32,889 nucleotides of DNA from a virus (IMGVR_UViG_3300030114_000528:1-32889), one strand, 5' to 3'. Shown: positions 23,043-32,169, counted from the stretch's first letter. Numbers and translations are program-made. Notes: a model not told the origin generated them from the sequence alone.

Positions 23043-23052
23043 TCTGCCGCAG
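23015..23052 (+). repeat. Direct repeat across the divergent promoter region
   Basis: TCTGCCGCAG occurs at 23015-23024 and 23043-23052, 28 bases apart. Each copy overlaps the -10 region of one of the two divergent promoters, so a single DNA-binding protein could control both directions. Confidence 0.55.
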
Positions 23053-23055
23053 CCT
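23026..23055 (+). promoter_or_regulatory. Late promoter C (leaderless type)
   Basis: TTGACG (23026-23031), 18 bases, CAGCCT (23050-23055), then TGCGACC before the ATG at 23063. There is no SD. Confidence 0.45.
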
Positions 23056-23062
23056 TGCGACC

Positions 23063-23272
23063 ATGCACAACACCTTTCCCAAGCCAACCACTCCAGCATG
23101 CTCTGAAGATGCCGCCCTGGCGGCCCATCCCGAACGGATCGAACGACCTGAACGCAACTGGCAACCGGTGGTGCGGCGCACCCATCTGTTTCAGCCGCCG
23201 GCGTGCGCAGCCATGCCGCCGATCCACAACCGTGAGCGCGATCTGCTGCGCACGTTACAGAGGCGCGGGTAG
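23063..23272 (+). CDS. Small hypothetical protein in tail region
   Basis: The 69-residue product (MHNTFPKPTTPACSEDAALAAHPERIERPERNWQPVVRRTH...) is Pro- and Arg-rich and looks largely disordered. I recognise no family. It is kept because it fills the gap between the divergent promoter region and the M-like gene, and because its ATG has the same promoter geometry as the other late genes. Its stop lies within a hairpin. A long shadow frame on the other strand (to 23468) makes the call uncertain. Confidence 0.35.
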   Translation: MHNTFPKPTTPACSEDAALAAHPERIERPERNWQPVVRRTHLFQPPACAAMPPIHNRERDLLRTLQRRG

Positions 23273-23281
23273 CGCCGCGCC
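23262..23281 (+). terminator. GC-rich hairpin before the M-like gene
   Basis: GGCGCGG (23262-23268) and CCGCGCC (23275-23281) form a perfect seven-pair stem with a six-base loop, spanning the stop at 23272. No T-run follows. As with the hairpin at 11589, it lies just upstream of a late-type promoter. Confidence 0.4.
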
Positions 23282-23285
23282 AGCG

Positions 23286-23315
23286 TTGACGGTTTCCGCA
23301 GAATCGCGGTACGGT
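23286..23315 (+). promoter_or_regulatory. Late promoter D (leaderless type)
   Basis: TTGACG (23286-23291), 18 bases, TACGGT (23310-23315), then CCCGC before the GTG at 23321. The last eleven bases repeat the arrangement at promoter A, including the identical CCCGC. Confidence 0.55.
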
Positions 23316-23320
23316 CCCGC

Positions 23321-23707
23321 GTGGCAACCTATCCACAATTCCCCGAGCTGTCGCGCGGCTGGAAGCTGAGCCAGAGCGAGAGCGCGCTCGATCCCACGCT
23401 GCGCGACACGCAGTATGAAAACGGCATGGAGGCAACGCGTGCCCGGTGGACGCGCAACCGCCGCACATGGTCCATGTCGATTGCGTTGATCACACCGGCG
23501 GATAAAGACGCGCTCGACGCCTTCTACACCGACATGAAGACCGGCGCAGCCTATGGCGCGAAGCCGTTTCTCATCGTGGACCCGCGCAATCAGGAGAACC
23601 CGCAAACCTACATTGTGCGGTTCTACTCGCTGCCCAAATATACCGACGCCGGGTGGGTCGAGGGCTGCTATCGCCAGAACGTCACGTTTCAGGTTCGTGA
23701 GGTGTAG
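23321..23707 (+). CDS. Minor tail protein M-like
   Basis: A GTG start gives 128 residues. The pattern 'FPEL-RGWKLSQSESALDPTLRD-QYENGMEATRARWTRNRRTWSMSIALITPADKDALDAFY', ending with 'Y-VRFYSLP-Y...Y-QNVTFQVREV', is that of tail-tip M-like/DUF2460-related proteins, which connect tape measure and tip complex. The next two genes follow the lambda order M, L, K-I-J. Residues about 70-95 (KTGAAYGAKPFLIVDPRNQEN) form the conserved loop seen in these proteins. No SD is visible; the start is chosen because it follows the promoter motif and gives the normal length. Confidence 0.7.
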   Translation: MATYPQFPELSRGWKLSQSESALDPTLRDTQYENGMEATRARWTRNRRTWSMSIALITPADKDALDAFYTDMKTGAAYGAKPFLIVDPRNQENPQTYIVRFYSLPKYTDAGWVEGCYRQNVTFQVREV

Positions 23708-23709
23708 CC

Positions 23710-24396
23710 ATGTCGAATGCTCGTCCTCCCATTGCTCTGCTTTCCATCCTGGCCAACCGCGAGCGGCACGCCATCGCCAGCGGTGAGCCGTTTCTGCAGC
23801 TCATGGACATTGCTGTGCTCGTCGACGACACGACAACAGAACACGTCCGCCTGGCGCGCAACATCGACGACATCACCTTCGACGCCAACGACGGCAATGG
23901 CCCGCAGGTCTATCAGGCCTTCAACTTTGAAATGGGCGAGTGCAAAATCAGCTCGGACGGCAGCGTTCCTGAGGTGACCTTCACGGCCAGCAATGTGATG
24001 CGCATTTTACAGTCCACCATCGAGACGTATGGCGGCTTGTCCGGCTCTGAACTTTACCTCTACGCATTCAACACGACGCAACCGGCTGGCGAGCCAGACC
24101 TCGCCATGCAGTTCACCATCAAGCAAGCCACCTGCAACGCAAAAAACGTACAGATCAAATGTGGCGCGCCAAGCCCGATGCGGAGACTCTTCCCCACCTA
24201 CAAATATTGGCCGAACAGTTGCATTTGGCGCTACAAGAGCGGCGTTGGCTGCACCTACAGCGGCACCATGACTACCTGCTCCAAAACCATCGACGGCGAC
24301 AACGGGTGCAAGGCGCATTTTCCGAGCGCGGTGCTTCCCTTTGGCGGCTTCCCTGGCATTGACACCAACGGCATCACCGCAGCGGGGGTGGTGTAG
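23710..24396 (+). CDS. Minor tail protein L-like with four-cysteine cluster
   Basis: The 228-residue protein starts three bases after the M-like gene. The N-terminal half is a DUF1833-type beta domain with FNFEMGECKISSDGSVPEVTFTASNV. The C-terminal part has the spacing KY-x-x-NSCIWRYKSGVGCTYSGTMTTCSKTIDGDNGCKAHF, four cysteines corresponding to the iron-sulphur cluster-binding cysteines of lambda gpL. gpL joins the tip complex around J. The gene order and motif make the assignment strong. The C-terminal end (PFGGFPGIDTNGI) is also typical. Its stop is followed directly by the GTG of the tip fusion. Confidence 0.8.
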   Translation: MSNARPPIALLSILANRERHAIASGEPFLQLMDIAVLVDDTTTEHVRLARNIDDITFDANDGNGPQVYQAFNFEMGECKISSDGSVPEVTFTASNVMRILQSTIETYGGLSGSELYLYAFNTTQPAGEPDLAMQFTIKQATCNAKNVQIKCGAPSPMRRLFPTYKYWPNSCIWRYKSGVGCTYSGTMTTCSKTIDGDNGCKAHFPSAVLPFGGFPGIDTNGITAAGVV

Positions 24397-27300
24397 GTGG
24401 CCGCGCCCGGCGCAGTGCAGGCGCGCATCTATGCAGACCTGCTCGGCAAGCCATGGCGGCGCGGCGCGCGCGGCCCAGAGGCTTACGACTGCCTGGGGCT
24501 TGCGCTCGAGATCGCTCGTCGGCTTGGTCGCACTTTTCCGGCCTATGTTTCCACCGAGGCCGAGCTGCATGCGCAACTCGGCAGTGGTGGTGGCACGCTG
24601 GCCGACTGCCCGCGCATTGCCGCGCCGGAGCCGGGCGCCGTGGCCTTGCTGCGCATGAGCGTCGGAGAGCATCATCTGGCGTTTCTGGTTGACCGCTATC
24701 GCATGATTCACACCACGGAAGCTACGGGGTGCGTGGTCGAGCGCATCCTCGAGCCCATGTGGCAGCGCCGCATCATGGGCTATTTCCGTCTGGAGGGCAG
24801 TTCTCTTGTTGTAGCCGATGCGACAGCGCTGGAGCCTACTCCCGCGCCGCCAGTGCTGCATCTGGTCCATGTGCACAACCCGCTGATGCCGTCGACCTCA
24901 CGCGAGGCGCGCGAACTGGTATGGGTGCACTGCCGCACAGTGCGGGAATATCTGGATGAGGCCTTCCCGCTTGGCCATAACCTGCTGCTCGTGTCCCTCA
25001 ATGGCCGGATGCTGGCCGAGGTCGAACAGGCGCACGTCCTTCCGCGCGCCGGAGACTATCTTGTCGTTTCTCCCTCCATTGAGGGCGGTGGCGTCTTCCG
25101 CACGCTGGCCATGGTCGCGGTCATGGCGGCGTCCATCGCCGCAACTCATTTTTTAGGGCCTGCTGGATTTGGGTTGATGTCGGGTGTGTGGGCTTCCGTT
25201 GTTGGCGGTGCAGTTTCCATCGGCGGCAATCTGCTCATCAACACCTTTATGGGACTGACCCCGGCAACAAAGTCGAATCAGCCAAGCTGGGCATTCGGGG
25301 GGCCAACCACGCTGGCTTCACCCGGCGTTGTGATTCCGAAAGGGTACGGCACATTTCGCTCTGCCGGAAACATTATCGCCAGCTTCATTGACCTCGAGGG
25401 TGCAGACCAGTACATCAACGCTCTGGTTTGCTATGGCTTTGGACCGGCGCGCTCGATCTCTGACATCCAGATCAACAGCAAGAGCATCAGCAGCTACACA
25501 AACGTGCAATATTATCTGCGTTACGGCACAAACGATCAGACGGCGGTTCCGGCCTTTAACCGCGTGGTGAATGGCTACCCACAATCGACTCAGGTGCTGG
25601 TCTCGAGTGGTCCTGTCGTGGTGCCCGGCACCGGCGATCTGACGCAGGCCCTGCAGGTCGACATCGAAATGCCCGTTGGATGCTTCTACATCTCTGGCGC
25701 TGGCAACCAGCTCCCGCTCAAACTCATCTACAAGGTCGAGTACGCCGTGCACGGTACGAGCGACTGGCAGAATGTGATGCAGCCGGATTCGACCTCCGAC
25801 GTTGTCGTCTACAACAGCGATGGCAGTGTGAATTGGGATTCCACTCCGACGTGGGTGCTGAAGTGGACCGGCGGCGATCCCGCTTCCGGCATCGTGCTCA
25901 AAGGCGATAGCGGATCGCACACCGCCGGAGACACGGAAACCATCACGGAAACCGTGACCACGACCAACCCAGACACGAGCACATCCAGCGTCTCGATGAG
26001 CTTCACGGGCGAGTGGCAGCCCATCGACATCACGCTGAATCAGGTGAAGGTGAATAGCTGGCGCGCGGGCTGGGTAGTCTACGAGGATGACACCACATCC
26101 ACCGTCTACAACCGCACATCGATCTATGGCCTCGCGGCCAACAAGTACGACGTCCGCGTGACCAAATACGGCAACGAGCACGGCGACGGAACCCAGCTCC
26201 ACAACTACGACGAAGACAGCTCGCGTAAAGGCCAGCAGATCTGGATTCACTCGGTGAACGAGATCACCTATCAGGATCTGAGCTACCCCAACATGATCCT
26301 TGTCGGCATTCGGGCCCTGGCCACCAACCAGCTTTCCGGTTCCAGCATCAACATCACGGCTTTGATCGAGTACGGCTTGCGCACGCTCGACAACAACCTG
26401 CTGCCTGAGTCGTTGCAGGCATTCGAAGAAGACAATCCCGTCTGTGTGGCAGCCGACATGATGCTTGATCCGCTCTATGGCGGCGGCTCGTGGCCTGGAA
26501 TCAAGCCCGTGAACATCGAACGGTTCATCGACGAGTGGCTTGCCTGGGCAGAGCTGAACGATACGCTGGTTCCGGATGGCAACGGCAATAACATCCGTCT
26601 GCATGTGTTCAATGGCGTCTTTGACAACGAAGACAACCTTTGGAACCAGTTGCAGACGGTCGGCCGCATGTCGCGCGCCTGCATCGTGCCGATGGGGCTC
26701 GACTATGGCGTCTTCGTCAACCAGGACGATGACCCTGTGCAGATGTTTTCGGTGGGCAGCATCGTGATTGACTCGTTCGAAGAGACCTTCATGGATCTTG
26801 ACGAGCGGGCCAACCAGGTCGAGATAGAGTTTGCGGATTCCACGCGTTACTACAAGACCAACAACCCGCTCGTTTACATGGACCCGGCCGATCAGGAAGC
26901 CGGCGCGATTGTGAAGAATGTGCGCGTGCGCGGCACTGGTATCACAGTTCCGGCGCAGGCCTGGCATTATGGCCACTTCCTCGGCTTGTCGAACAAAAAA
27001 TTGCTGCGCACGGGCAAGTTCGACACCGACATTGAGGGGATTGCCTGCCGCCCGGGCAACGTCGTCATTTTGCAGCATGATGTGCCGGAGTGGGGCTGGG
27101 GCGGCCGTACGCTGCCTGAATCGACGGCGACCGTACTGAATGTGGATCGCAACGACCTGCCATGGGACGGCACGACGGCCTACAACGTGATCGTGCTTTT
27201 CCCGGATCTTGAGCGCTACACCGGAACGGTCACTGCTGTGGCTACCCTCACCGATTCCACCGGACTCAGCATCGGAACGCAGCTCACGCTTTCCACCTTC

Positions 27301-29439
27301 GATGCCGCCAACCGCGTTACACGCGCCCTCGTCGCGGGCAATGACTGCGCCATTCTTTCGAGTGCGGCTGGCTCGGTCACCGTGACGCTACCGCCCGGCT
27401 TTACGCCGACAGTGGGAATGGCCTACGCGCTCTATGACACCGATGTTCTCGAAACATCCACGGTGAGCGGCGTCGTCGCTGGCCCCAACAACACAATGCA
27501 GCTCACACTGGGGACAGGGTTCACCGCCGCGCCGGCGGATTTTTCCGTGTATTTCTATGGACAACCGGGCGCCCAGAAGCTGGCGCGCGTCACTTCCATT
27601 CGCAAGAAAAACGACTTCAAGGCCACCATCGAGTGGATCGACAAAGACTCAGGCATCTACGCGATTGGAACGCCTGTTGTTGGCGAAACCAGCGCCAGCA
27701 CTAGCACGGTCCCCGGTGTTTCAAATCTCAAAATTTCCGAGATCTTCCAGATCGTTTCCGGAAGCTATATGGACTATGCCGTACTGACCTGGACCAATGG
27801 GACCAACACTGCGGGCGTGGCCATTTACGGGACGATTGGCTCTGGATCGCCAACACTGCTCGTGCGGCAGACGGGAACGGCAACAACGTGGAAGTATCCA
27901 GTCAAAGCGGGCGTCACCATGAAGTTCACCGTGGTCGGCTTTGATTCATCGGACAACTACGCTGCGTTTTCGAGCGCCCCCTCGGTCTCTTTTACCGGCG
28001 AAGGCATCACGGATAATCTGTTACTCGGGTCGACTTTCCAGACGGGATTCACCTACTGGAACGTGAACCCGCGCTCAGGCGATTCCCTTGCCGCCAACAT
28101 CAACGGCTGGAACAGCAATTGCACTTATACCGTGGCCGGGTCCGCGCTCACCACCGCTCAAACGCTGCTTTCGCAGGTGATCTCAACCAGCGATTGGGCA
28201 GTTGGCGACAGCCTGATTCTTTCCGCTTACTTTTCGGTTGCTGGAACCCCAACGGGCAACCTCGTCGCCGACATCGCTTTTCAAGATGCCAGCGGCAGCC
28301 TATTGAGCACCTCGCGTGCCGTTCTCACACTGGCCGGCGCGGTCGTCGGCCTCTCTCGCGCGGCGACTGCCGTAACTGCGATTCCAATCAGCACAGCGCA
28401 GGTGACCGTGCGCATTCTCGTGGACGGCTCGACGTTGTCGCTGCCGGTGGGCACGGCCATCACCGTGCAGGATGTGCTGCTAGAGATTCCGTCGTCGGGT
28501 CAAACGTCGCCGAGCACCTGGGCCGATGCTGATGCCTCAAGCACGGCCACGTCCATCTCGTCCGGATCAAGCTCAAGCCTCCGCGCCCAGTCTTCCGTGT
28601 TGCCTACGATCTCCGGCAATCTGGCATATAGCCTCACCTCAACAACGGCCACCCTGAGCTGGAGCGATCTGGCAATTGGCTGGTCCGACGGCAGCGTGAC
28701 CTATGTTCCCGATGGATCGCTCGAAGAAGTTACGGGGCTCACGGCATCGACCGAATACTACGCCTATCCCTTCTGGGATGTGCTGAACGCCACCATGGGC
28801 CTCGTGTCGCCATCGACAGCAGTCGGGACTCCAGCCGTCCTCAGCACATCGTACGATGAGGTTGCCGACCTTGCATGCAAGGTCGACAACAGAGTCGCGA
28901 TCCATTCGGGCGGTTTCACTTTTACGACACCCGCGACCAGTTCGGGCTCAGGCTCTGGATCTGGAACAACCACGGGCGGTGGTGGAGGATACCGCTGCAC
29001 GCTGCGTGGCACGCCATTGCTGGGCGAGTTTGGACCTGTATCCAACGAAGTCGTCAAAGCGGTCTTTGACGCGAATGGTGAGTACGTCCTGCGAACTCCC
29101 TTTGGCGCCATGGAGCCCATCAAGAGCGCGCAGTGGGTCGAGGTCGACCACTACTATCGGATTGAAGTGGAGGGCTTCGCCGCCTTCTGCGCCTCGGGCA
29201 GCCATACACTTTTTGTCGAAGGAGAATCCCGGCAGCGGTGGTGCAGCACCATTCCGAACGGCTCCAAGGTCGCAACGGCCCGCGGCTACCGCGTGGCCAT
29301 CATCACGCGCATCGAGCGCCGTGGCGAAGTGCTGGCCATTGAACTCGAAGGCCCTACGCATCAGTATGTCGTGCTTGATGGCGTCTACACGCACAACATG
29401 AAAATGGACCCTGCGTCGCTTGATGTAGCGCTTGAGTAG
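24397..29439 (+). CDS. Tail-tip fusion: NlpC/P60 (K), I-like, J-like, C-terminal Hint domain
   Basis: One 1680-residue frame combines proteins that are separate in lambda. Residues 1-135 are an NlpC/P60 peptidase with Cys32 (YDCLGL), His93 (GEHHLAFLVD) and His105, which could cut cell-wall peptide. About 155-230 is an I-like domain, followed by two hydrophobic segments (about 231-290). About 300-1105 is the J-like core (PKGYGTFRSAGN, ALVCYGFGPARSISDIQING-type region). Fibronectin-like domains lie at about 1107-1200 and 1403-1480, with a carbohydrate-binding-like domain at 1203-1370. A Gly/Ser linker (about 1510-1533) leads to a Hint domain: Cys1534 (CTLRGTPLL), a SHTLFVEG block, and VYTHN ending at Asn1667, then 13 residues. 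The start is the GTG just after the L-like stop. Confidence 0.9.
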   Translation: MAAPGAVQARIYADLLGKPWRRGARGPEAYDCLGLALEIARRLGRTFPAYVSTEAELHAQLGSGGGTLADCPRIAAPEPGAVALLRMSVGEHHLAFLVDRYRMIHTTEATGCVVERILEPMWQRRIMGYFRLEGSSLVVADATALEPTPAPPVLHLVHVHNPLMPSTSREARELVWVHCRTVREYLDEAFPLGHNLLLVSLNGRMLAEVEQAHVLPRAGDYLVVSPSIEGGGVFRTLAMVAVMAASIAATHFLGPAGFGLMSGVWASVVGGAVSIGGNLLINTFMGLTPATKSNQPSWAFGGPTTLASPGVVIPKGYGTFRSAGNIIASFIDLEGADQYINALVCYGFGPARSISDIQINSKSISSYTNVQYYLRYGTNDQTAVPAFNRVVNGYPQSTQVLVSSGPVVVPGTGDLTQALQVDIEMPVGCFYISGAGNQLPLKLIYKVEYAVHGTSDWQNVMQPDSTSDVVVYNSDGSVNWDSTPTWVLKWTGGDPASGIVLKGDSGSHTAGDTETITETVTTTNPDTSTSSVSMSFTGEWQPIDITLNQVKVNSWRAGWVVYEDDTTSTVYNRTSIYGLAANKYDVRVTKYGNEHGDGTQLHNYDEDSSRKGQQIWIHSVNEITYQDLSYPNMILVGIRALATNQLSGSSINITALIEYGLRTLDNNLLPESLQAFEEDNPVCVAADMMLDPLYGGGSWPGIKPVNIERFIDEWLAWAELNDTLVPDGNGNNIRLHVFNGVFDNEDNLWNQLQTVGRMSRACIVPMGLDYGVFVNQDDDPVQMFSVGSIVIDSFEETFMDLDERANQVEIEFADSTRYYKTNNPLVYMDPADQEAGAIVKNVRVRGTGITVPAQAWHYGHFLGLSNKKLLRTGKFDTDIEGIACRPGNVVILQHDVPEWGWGGRTLPESTATVLNVDRNDLPWDGTTAYNVIVLFPDLERYTGTVTAVATLTDSTGLSIGTQLTLSTFDAANRVTRALVAGNDCAILSSAAGSVTVTLPPGFTPTVGMAYALYDTDVLETSTVSGVVAGPNNTMQLTLGTGFTAAPADFSVYFYGQPGAQKLARVTSIRKKNDFKATIEWIDKDSGIYAIGTPVVGETSASTSTVPGVSNLKISEIFQIVSGSYMDYAVLTWTNGTNTAGVAIYGTIGSGSPTLLVRQTGTATTWKYPVKAGVTMKFTVVGFDSSDNYAAFSSAPSVSFTGEGITDNLLLGSTFQTGFTYWNVNPRSGDSLAANINGWNSNCTYTVAGSALTTAQTLLSQVISTSDWAVGDSLILSAYFSVAGTPTGNLVADIAFQDASGSLLSTSRAVLTLAGAVVGLSRAATAVTAIPISTAQVTVRILVDGSTLSLPVGTAITVQDVLLEIPSSGQTSPSTWADADASSTATSISSGSSSSLRAQSSVLPTISGNLAYSLTSTTATLSWSDLAIGWSDGSVTYVPDGSLEEVTGLTASTEYYAYPFWDVLNATMGLVSPSTAVGTPAVLSTSYDEVADLACKVDNRVAIHSGGFTFTTPATSSGSGSGSGTTTGGGGGYRCTLRGTPLLGEFGPVSNEVVKAVFDANGEYVLRTPFGAMEPIKSAQWVEVDHYYRIEVEGFAAFCASGSHTLFVEGESRQRWCSTIPNGSKVATARGYRVAIITRIERRGEVLAIELEGPTHQYVVLDGVYTHNMKMDPASLDVALE

Positions 29440-29449
29440 AAATAGAGAA

Positions 29450-29479
29450 TTGACGGATTTTGTGTTTTTCGGCCACGCT
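29450..29479 (+). promoter_or_regulatory. Late promoter E (leaderless type)
   Basis: TTGACG (29450-29455), 18 bases, CACGCT (29474-29479), then GCACGC before the ATG at 29486. There is no SD. It starts just after the stop of the tip fusion gene. Confidence 0.5.
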
Positions 29480-29485
29480 GCACGC

Positions 29486-32116
29486 ATGAAGCGCGTATTG
29501 CAGCTTATCGGCCTGTCCATCGCATGCGGAGTTTGCGCAGTTGCGCAGACGGTGACCTTCACGGCCTCGCAGATCCACGTAGGCGGCAAACTGCTGGCCA
29601 ATGGCCAGTTATGCATTGTCCCGGTCGACATCACAAACCGCCCGCTAACGGCAGCCGCGCTGGGCGCCTCGGAGAGTTCAGCCGGCGCGCTGACCTTCCA
29701 GTCCAGTTGCGCCGCGGTGACGGCTGGCGCGTTGGCCTCTGGATTCACAGTGCCTGATACGGCTCTGGCCACTCCGAAGAATCTCTGCGTGCGCGTGACA
29801 ATTACCGATGCCAGCCAGAGTGGCCGCCAGGTGTACATGGCGCCATGCGTTCAACCTGCGAGCACCGGGCAGGCTTCTTGGTGCACGACATCCAGCGGAG
29901 CGACCACATGCAACTTTGATCTCTACGCGCCGACGCTTGCCGCTGTTGCCCCAATCACATCTCCATCCCTCTCCATTGGCACCGTGACGACCGGAGGCCC
30001 GGGCAGTGATGCCGCTGCATCTGTTTCCGGACGTGCGCCAAATTACACGCTCAATCTGACGATTCCAACAGGCACGCCGGGCCCAAACTGTGCGAGCACG
30101 TCTCCTGTGGGTGAGTGTGATCTGGAAATAGTTAAAGCTAGCTCTGTTGTGTCGAATGTTGTGAATTGGGCATTATATGGAATGTGCGTTTCCAACAAGT
30201 ATGCTGCGATGTCTGATCAGGCAGGAAATGCGATCGGTCCCATTGAAGCCCGCATGCTTGGCGCTGGGCTTGGAGTGAGCAACGACGCGCCGACGCTCAA
30301 TGCAGCATTTTTATGCGGAAAGAATCTTGGCCGCGGCGTACATCTCGGCAATGGAACCTATGTCTCAAAAGATGCCGTTTTGCTTATCGATTCAACCCCC
30401 GTATGGGGCGACGGTGCACTTACGGTCATAGCGCATCAGCCTACCGCTACCTCAAATCCTAATCAGGAGATTGTGCTAACCGGAACTGGCCCGTCTATCC
30501 GAAACCTAAGCATCACATCCACCTACGCCTACGGGCGCAGCACAGTAACGGGATACAATGGAGCGGCTGTTGTCGTAAGCGCCGCTAAACATGTAATTAT
30601 TGATTCTCTGAGCATATCGGGATGGAGCGGGACCGGATGCACCCCCGGTGGATCGACAACAAATTGCGGGCTCATGGGCATAGTTATCGATAATTCGCAG
30701 GATGTTCATATCAGCAAAAACCTCGTGCAAAACACACTAGCAGATGGCATCTACATCACGAACGGAAGTTCTAACGTGTTCGAGTACGACAATATCGTTT
30801 CTAGTCCCGGAGACGATTGCCACAGCGTGGTTTCATATGCTTACCAGTCTGCGCCTGTTAAAAATGTGAACATACACCACAACCTATGTTTAAACGGTCC
30901 GTCTAGGAGTTGGACCGTTGACGGCGGTAATCACATCACCGTGGACGACAACCAGTCGTACGGGACGCAGGACGCGTTTGTCCTCATCAGCGGCGGTAGT
31001 GCTTTCAACACGTACGATGCGTCCTATGTGAACGAGGAGAACAATCTTGGTGTCGGGTCGCCTTTACGCGCCGCTATATTTATCGGCGGCCAGCAAGTTC
31101 CCAGCACGGGAGTTAATCATATCGTGGACCATGTGAAAGTGTCTCATAACACTTTCTCTGGTGCCCTCGATACGGCTTTTATCGGCTTTGGGAACCCGGC
31201 AACCGGACACTTTTCTGCCTCAAATGTAGAACTAAGTTTCAATACGATTAGCTCCGAAACGGGTACGCAAAACTACAACCATGGAATCACAATAAACGGA
31301 GCCAAGGACGTTACCTTGAGAGGTAACAAGATAGAAAACGTCGGTGGATATGGAATCTATTCTATGGGCGTTAACGGTGGCCATCTCATCGTTCAAGGGA
31401 ACAGCTTCTACAACACCAGCGCGTCTCAGGCGTCAATGGCTGTTATCAACGTGTCCAGCGGCGGTGCGTGGAAAGATGCCTTATTCGTTGAGAACGTAGA
31501 AACAAACGGCACAAACAGCCCCGGCATGTTTCTCTATTTGCCTTCTGATTTACCCGTCTGTGGCATTTATGGCAATGCGGGCGATGTAGTGAATGTTGCT
31601 GGATCGCTTGCGATGGGTACCAACTGCGGCATGGAATATCTGAGCACACTCTACAATCCCACGCTTAGCAATCCCACAATTACGGACGGCATGACCGTAT
31701 CAGCCGGCGACGTCCACCTAAGCAATACGGGTTCGCAGCGCATATATGGCAGCGGAAACGCTGCCTATGTGCAGTTGGATAGTGGAAATTTCACCGGTTC
31801 CGCAAATGCTACAAGTACGATCACATCTAATGCTGCTGGCACTGCAAACACGGCGAAGACGGTGTTTAAAAATTCGTCAACCCAGATAGGCTATTTTGGT
31901 GCCGCTTCTGACGCGGTTCCATATGTTTTCTCTGCGGCTTATGGGATGCAGCCAGGGCAAGGAGCATATGTGTCGGAATTACCTACTGGTTTGCCTGGCA
32001 TGATGGTGTGGGTAAAGGACTCGACGGTCATTGCGAATGAAGGGCAAGCGTGCGTTGGCGGCGGGGCAACGAAGGCGCTGGCGTTCTATACAGGATCAAC
32101 GTGGAAGTGCTTCTAA
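29486..32116 (+). CDS. Secreted-type beta-helix protein, putative tail fibre
   Basis: The ATG at 29486 gives 876 residues that open with an apparent Sec signal peptide (MKRVLQLIGLSIACGVCAVAQ), odd for a virion protein; a TTG at 29432 would bury it. Residues about 22-155 are a beta-sandwich-like domain, then a Gly/Pro-rich stretch (LTIPTGTPGPNC). About 230-720 is a right-handed parallel beta-helix of the pectate-lyase type: short repeats such as VIIDSLSISGWSG, VHISKNLVQNTLADGIYITNGSSNVFEYDN and VTLRGNKIENVGGYGIY. The last 100 residues resemble fibre C-termini (GAYVSELPTGLPGMMVWVKDST...FYTGSTWKCF). Beta-helix spikes commonly bind or cut surface sugars. AT-rich middle. Fibre role inferred from position. 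Confidence 0.7.
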   Translation: MKRVLQLIGLSIACGVCAVAQTVTFTASQIHVGGKLLANGQLCIVPVDITNRPLTAAALGASESSAGALTFQSSCAAVTAGALASGFTVPDTALATPKNLCVRVTITDASQSGRQVYMAPCVQPASTGQASWCTTSSGATTCNFDLYAPTLAAVAPITSPSLSIGTVTTGGPGSDAAASVSGRAPNYTLNLTIPTGTPGPNCASTSPVGECDLEIVKASSVVSNVVNWALYGMCVSNKYAAMSDQAGNAIGPIEARMLGAGLGVSNDAPTLNAAFLCGKNLGRGVHLGNGTYVSKDAVLLIDSTPVWGDGALTVIAHQPTATSNPNQEIVLTGTGPSIRNLSITSTYAYGRSTVTGYNGAAVVVSAAKHVIIDSLSISGWSGTGCTPGGSTTNCGLMGIVIDNSQDVHISKNLVQNTLADGIYITNGSSNVFEYDNIVSSPGDDCHSVVSYAYQSAPVKNVNIHHNLCLNGPSRSWTVDGGNHITVDDNQSYGTQDAFVLISGGSAFNTYDASYVNEENNLGVGSPLRAAIFIGGQQVPSTGVNHIVDHVKVSHNTFSGALDTAFIGFGNPATGHFSASNVELSFNTISSETGTQNYNHGITINGAKDVTLRGNKIENVGGYGIYSMGVNGGHLIVQGNSFYNTSASQASMAVINVSSGGAWKDALFVENVETNGTNSPGMFLYLPSDLPVCGIYGNAGDVVNVAGSLAMGTNCGMEYLSTLYNPTLSNPTITDGMTVSAGDVHLSNTGSQRIYGSGNAAYVQLDSGNFTGSANATSTITSNAAGTANTAKTVFKNSSTQIGYFGAASDAVPYVFSAAYGMQPGQGAYVSELPTGLPGMMVWVKDSTVIANEGQACVGGGATKALAFYTGSTWKCF

Positions 32117-32130
32117 CTGTAGAACGCAAC

Positions 32131-32161
32131 TTGACACAAAACTTTAGGTCAAGGGTACGAT
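32131..32161 (+). promoter_or_regulatory. Late promoter F, lysis genes (leaderless type)
   Basis: TTGACA (32131-32136), 19 bases, TACGAT (32156-32161), eight bases before the ATG at 32170. There is no SD at that start. A separate promoter for the endolysin-holin pair would be sensible. Confidence 0.5.
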
Positions 32162-32169
32162 GCTGCGCC

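Noticed and set aside
22383-23369. A 328-codon plus-strand frame opposite the Z-like gene
   Set aside because: The minus-strand product has a phage-protein pattern and a sensible start; this one is a low-complexity shadow that also runs through the promoter region.
25318-27078. A 586-codon minus-strand frame opposite the tail-tip gene
   Set aside because: It is antisense to the conserved J-like core and has no family pattern, SD or promoter.
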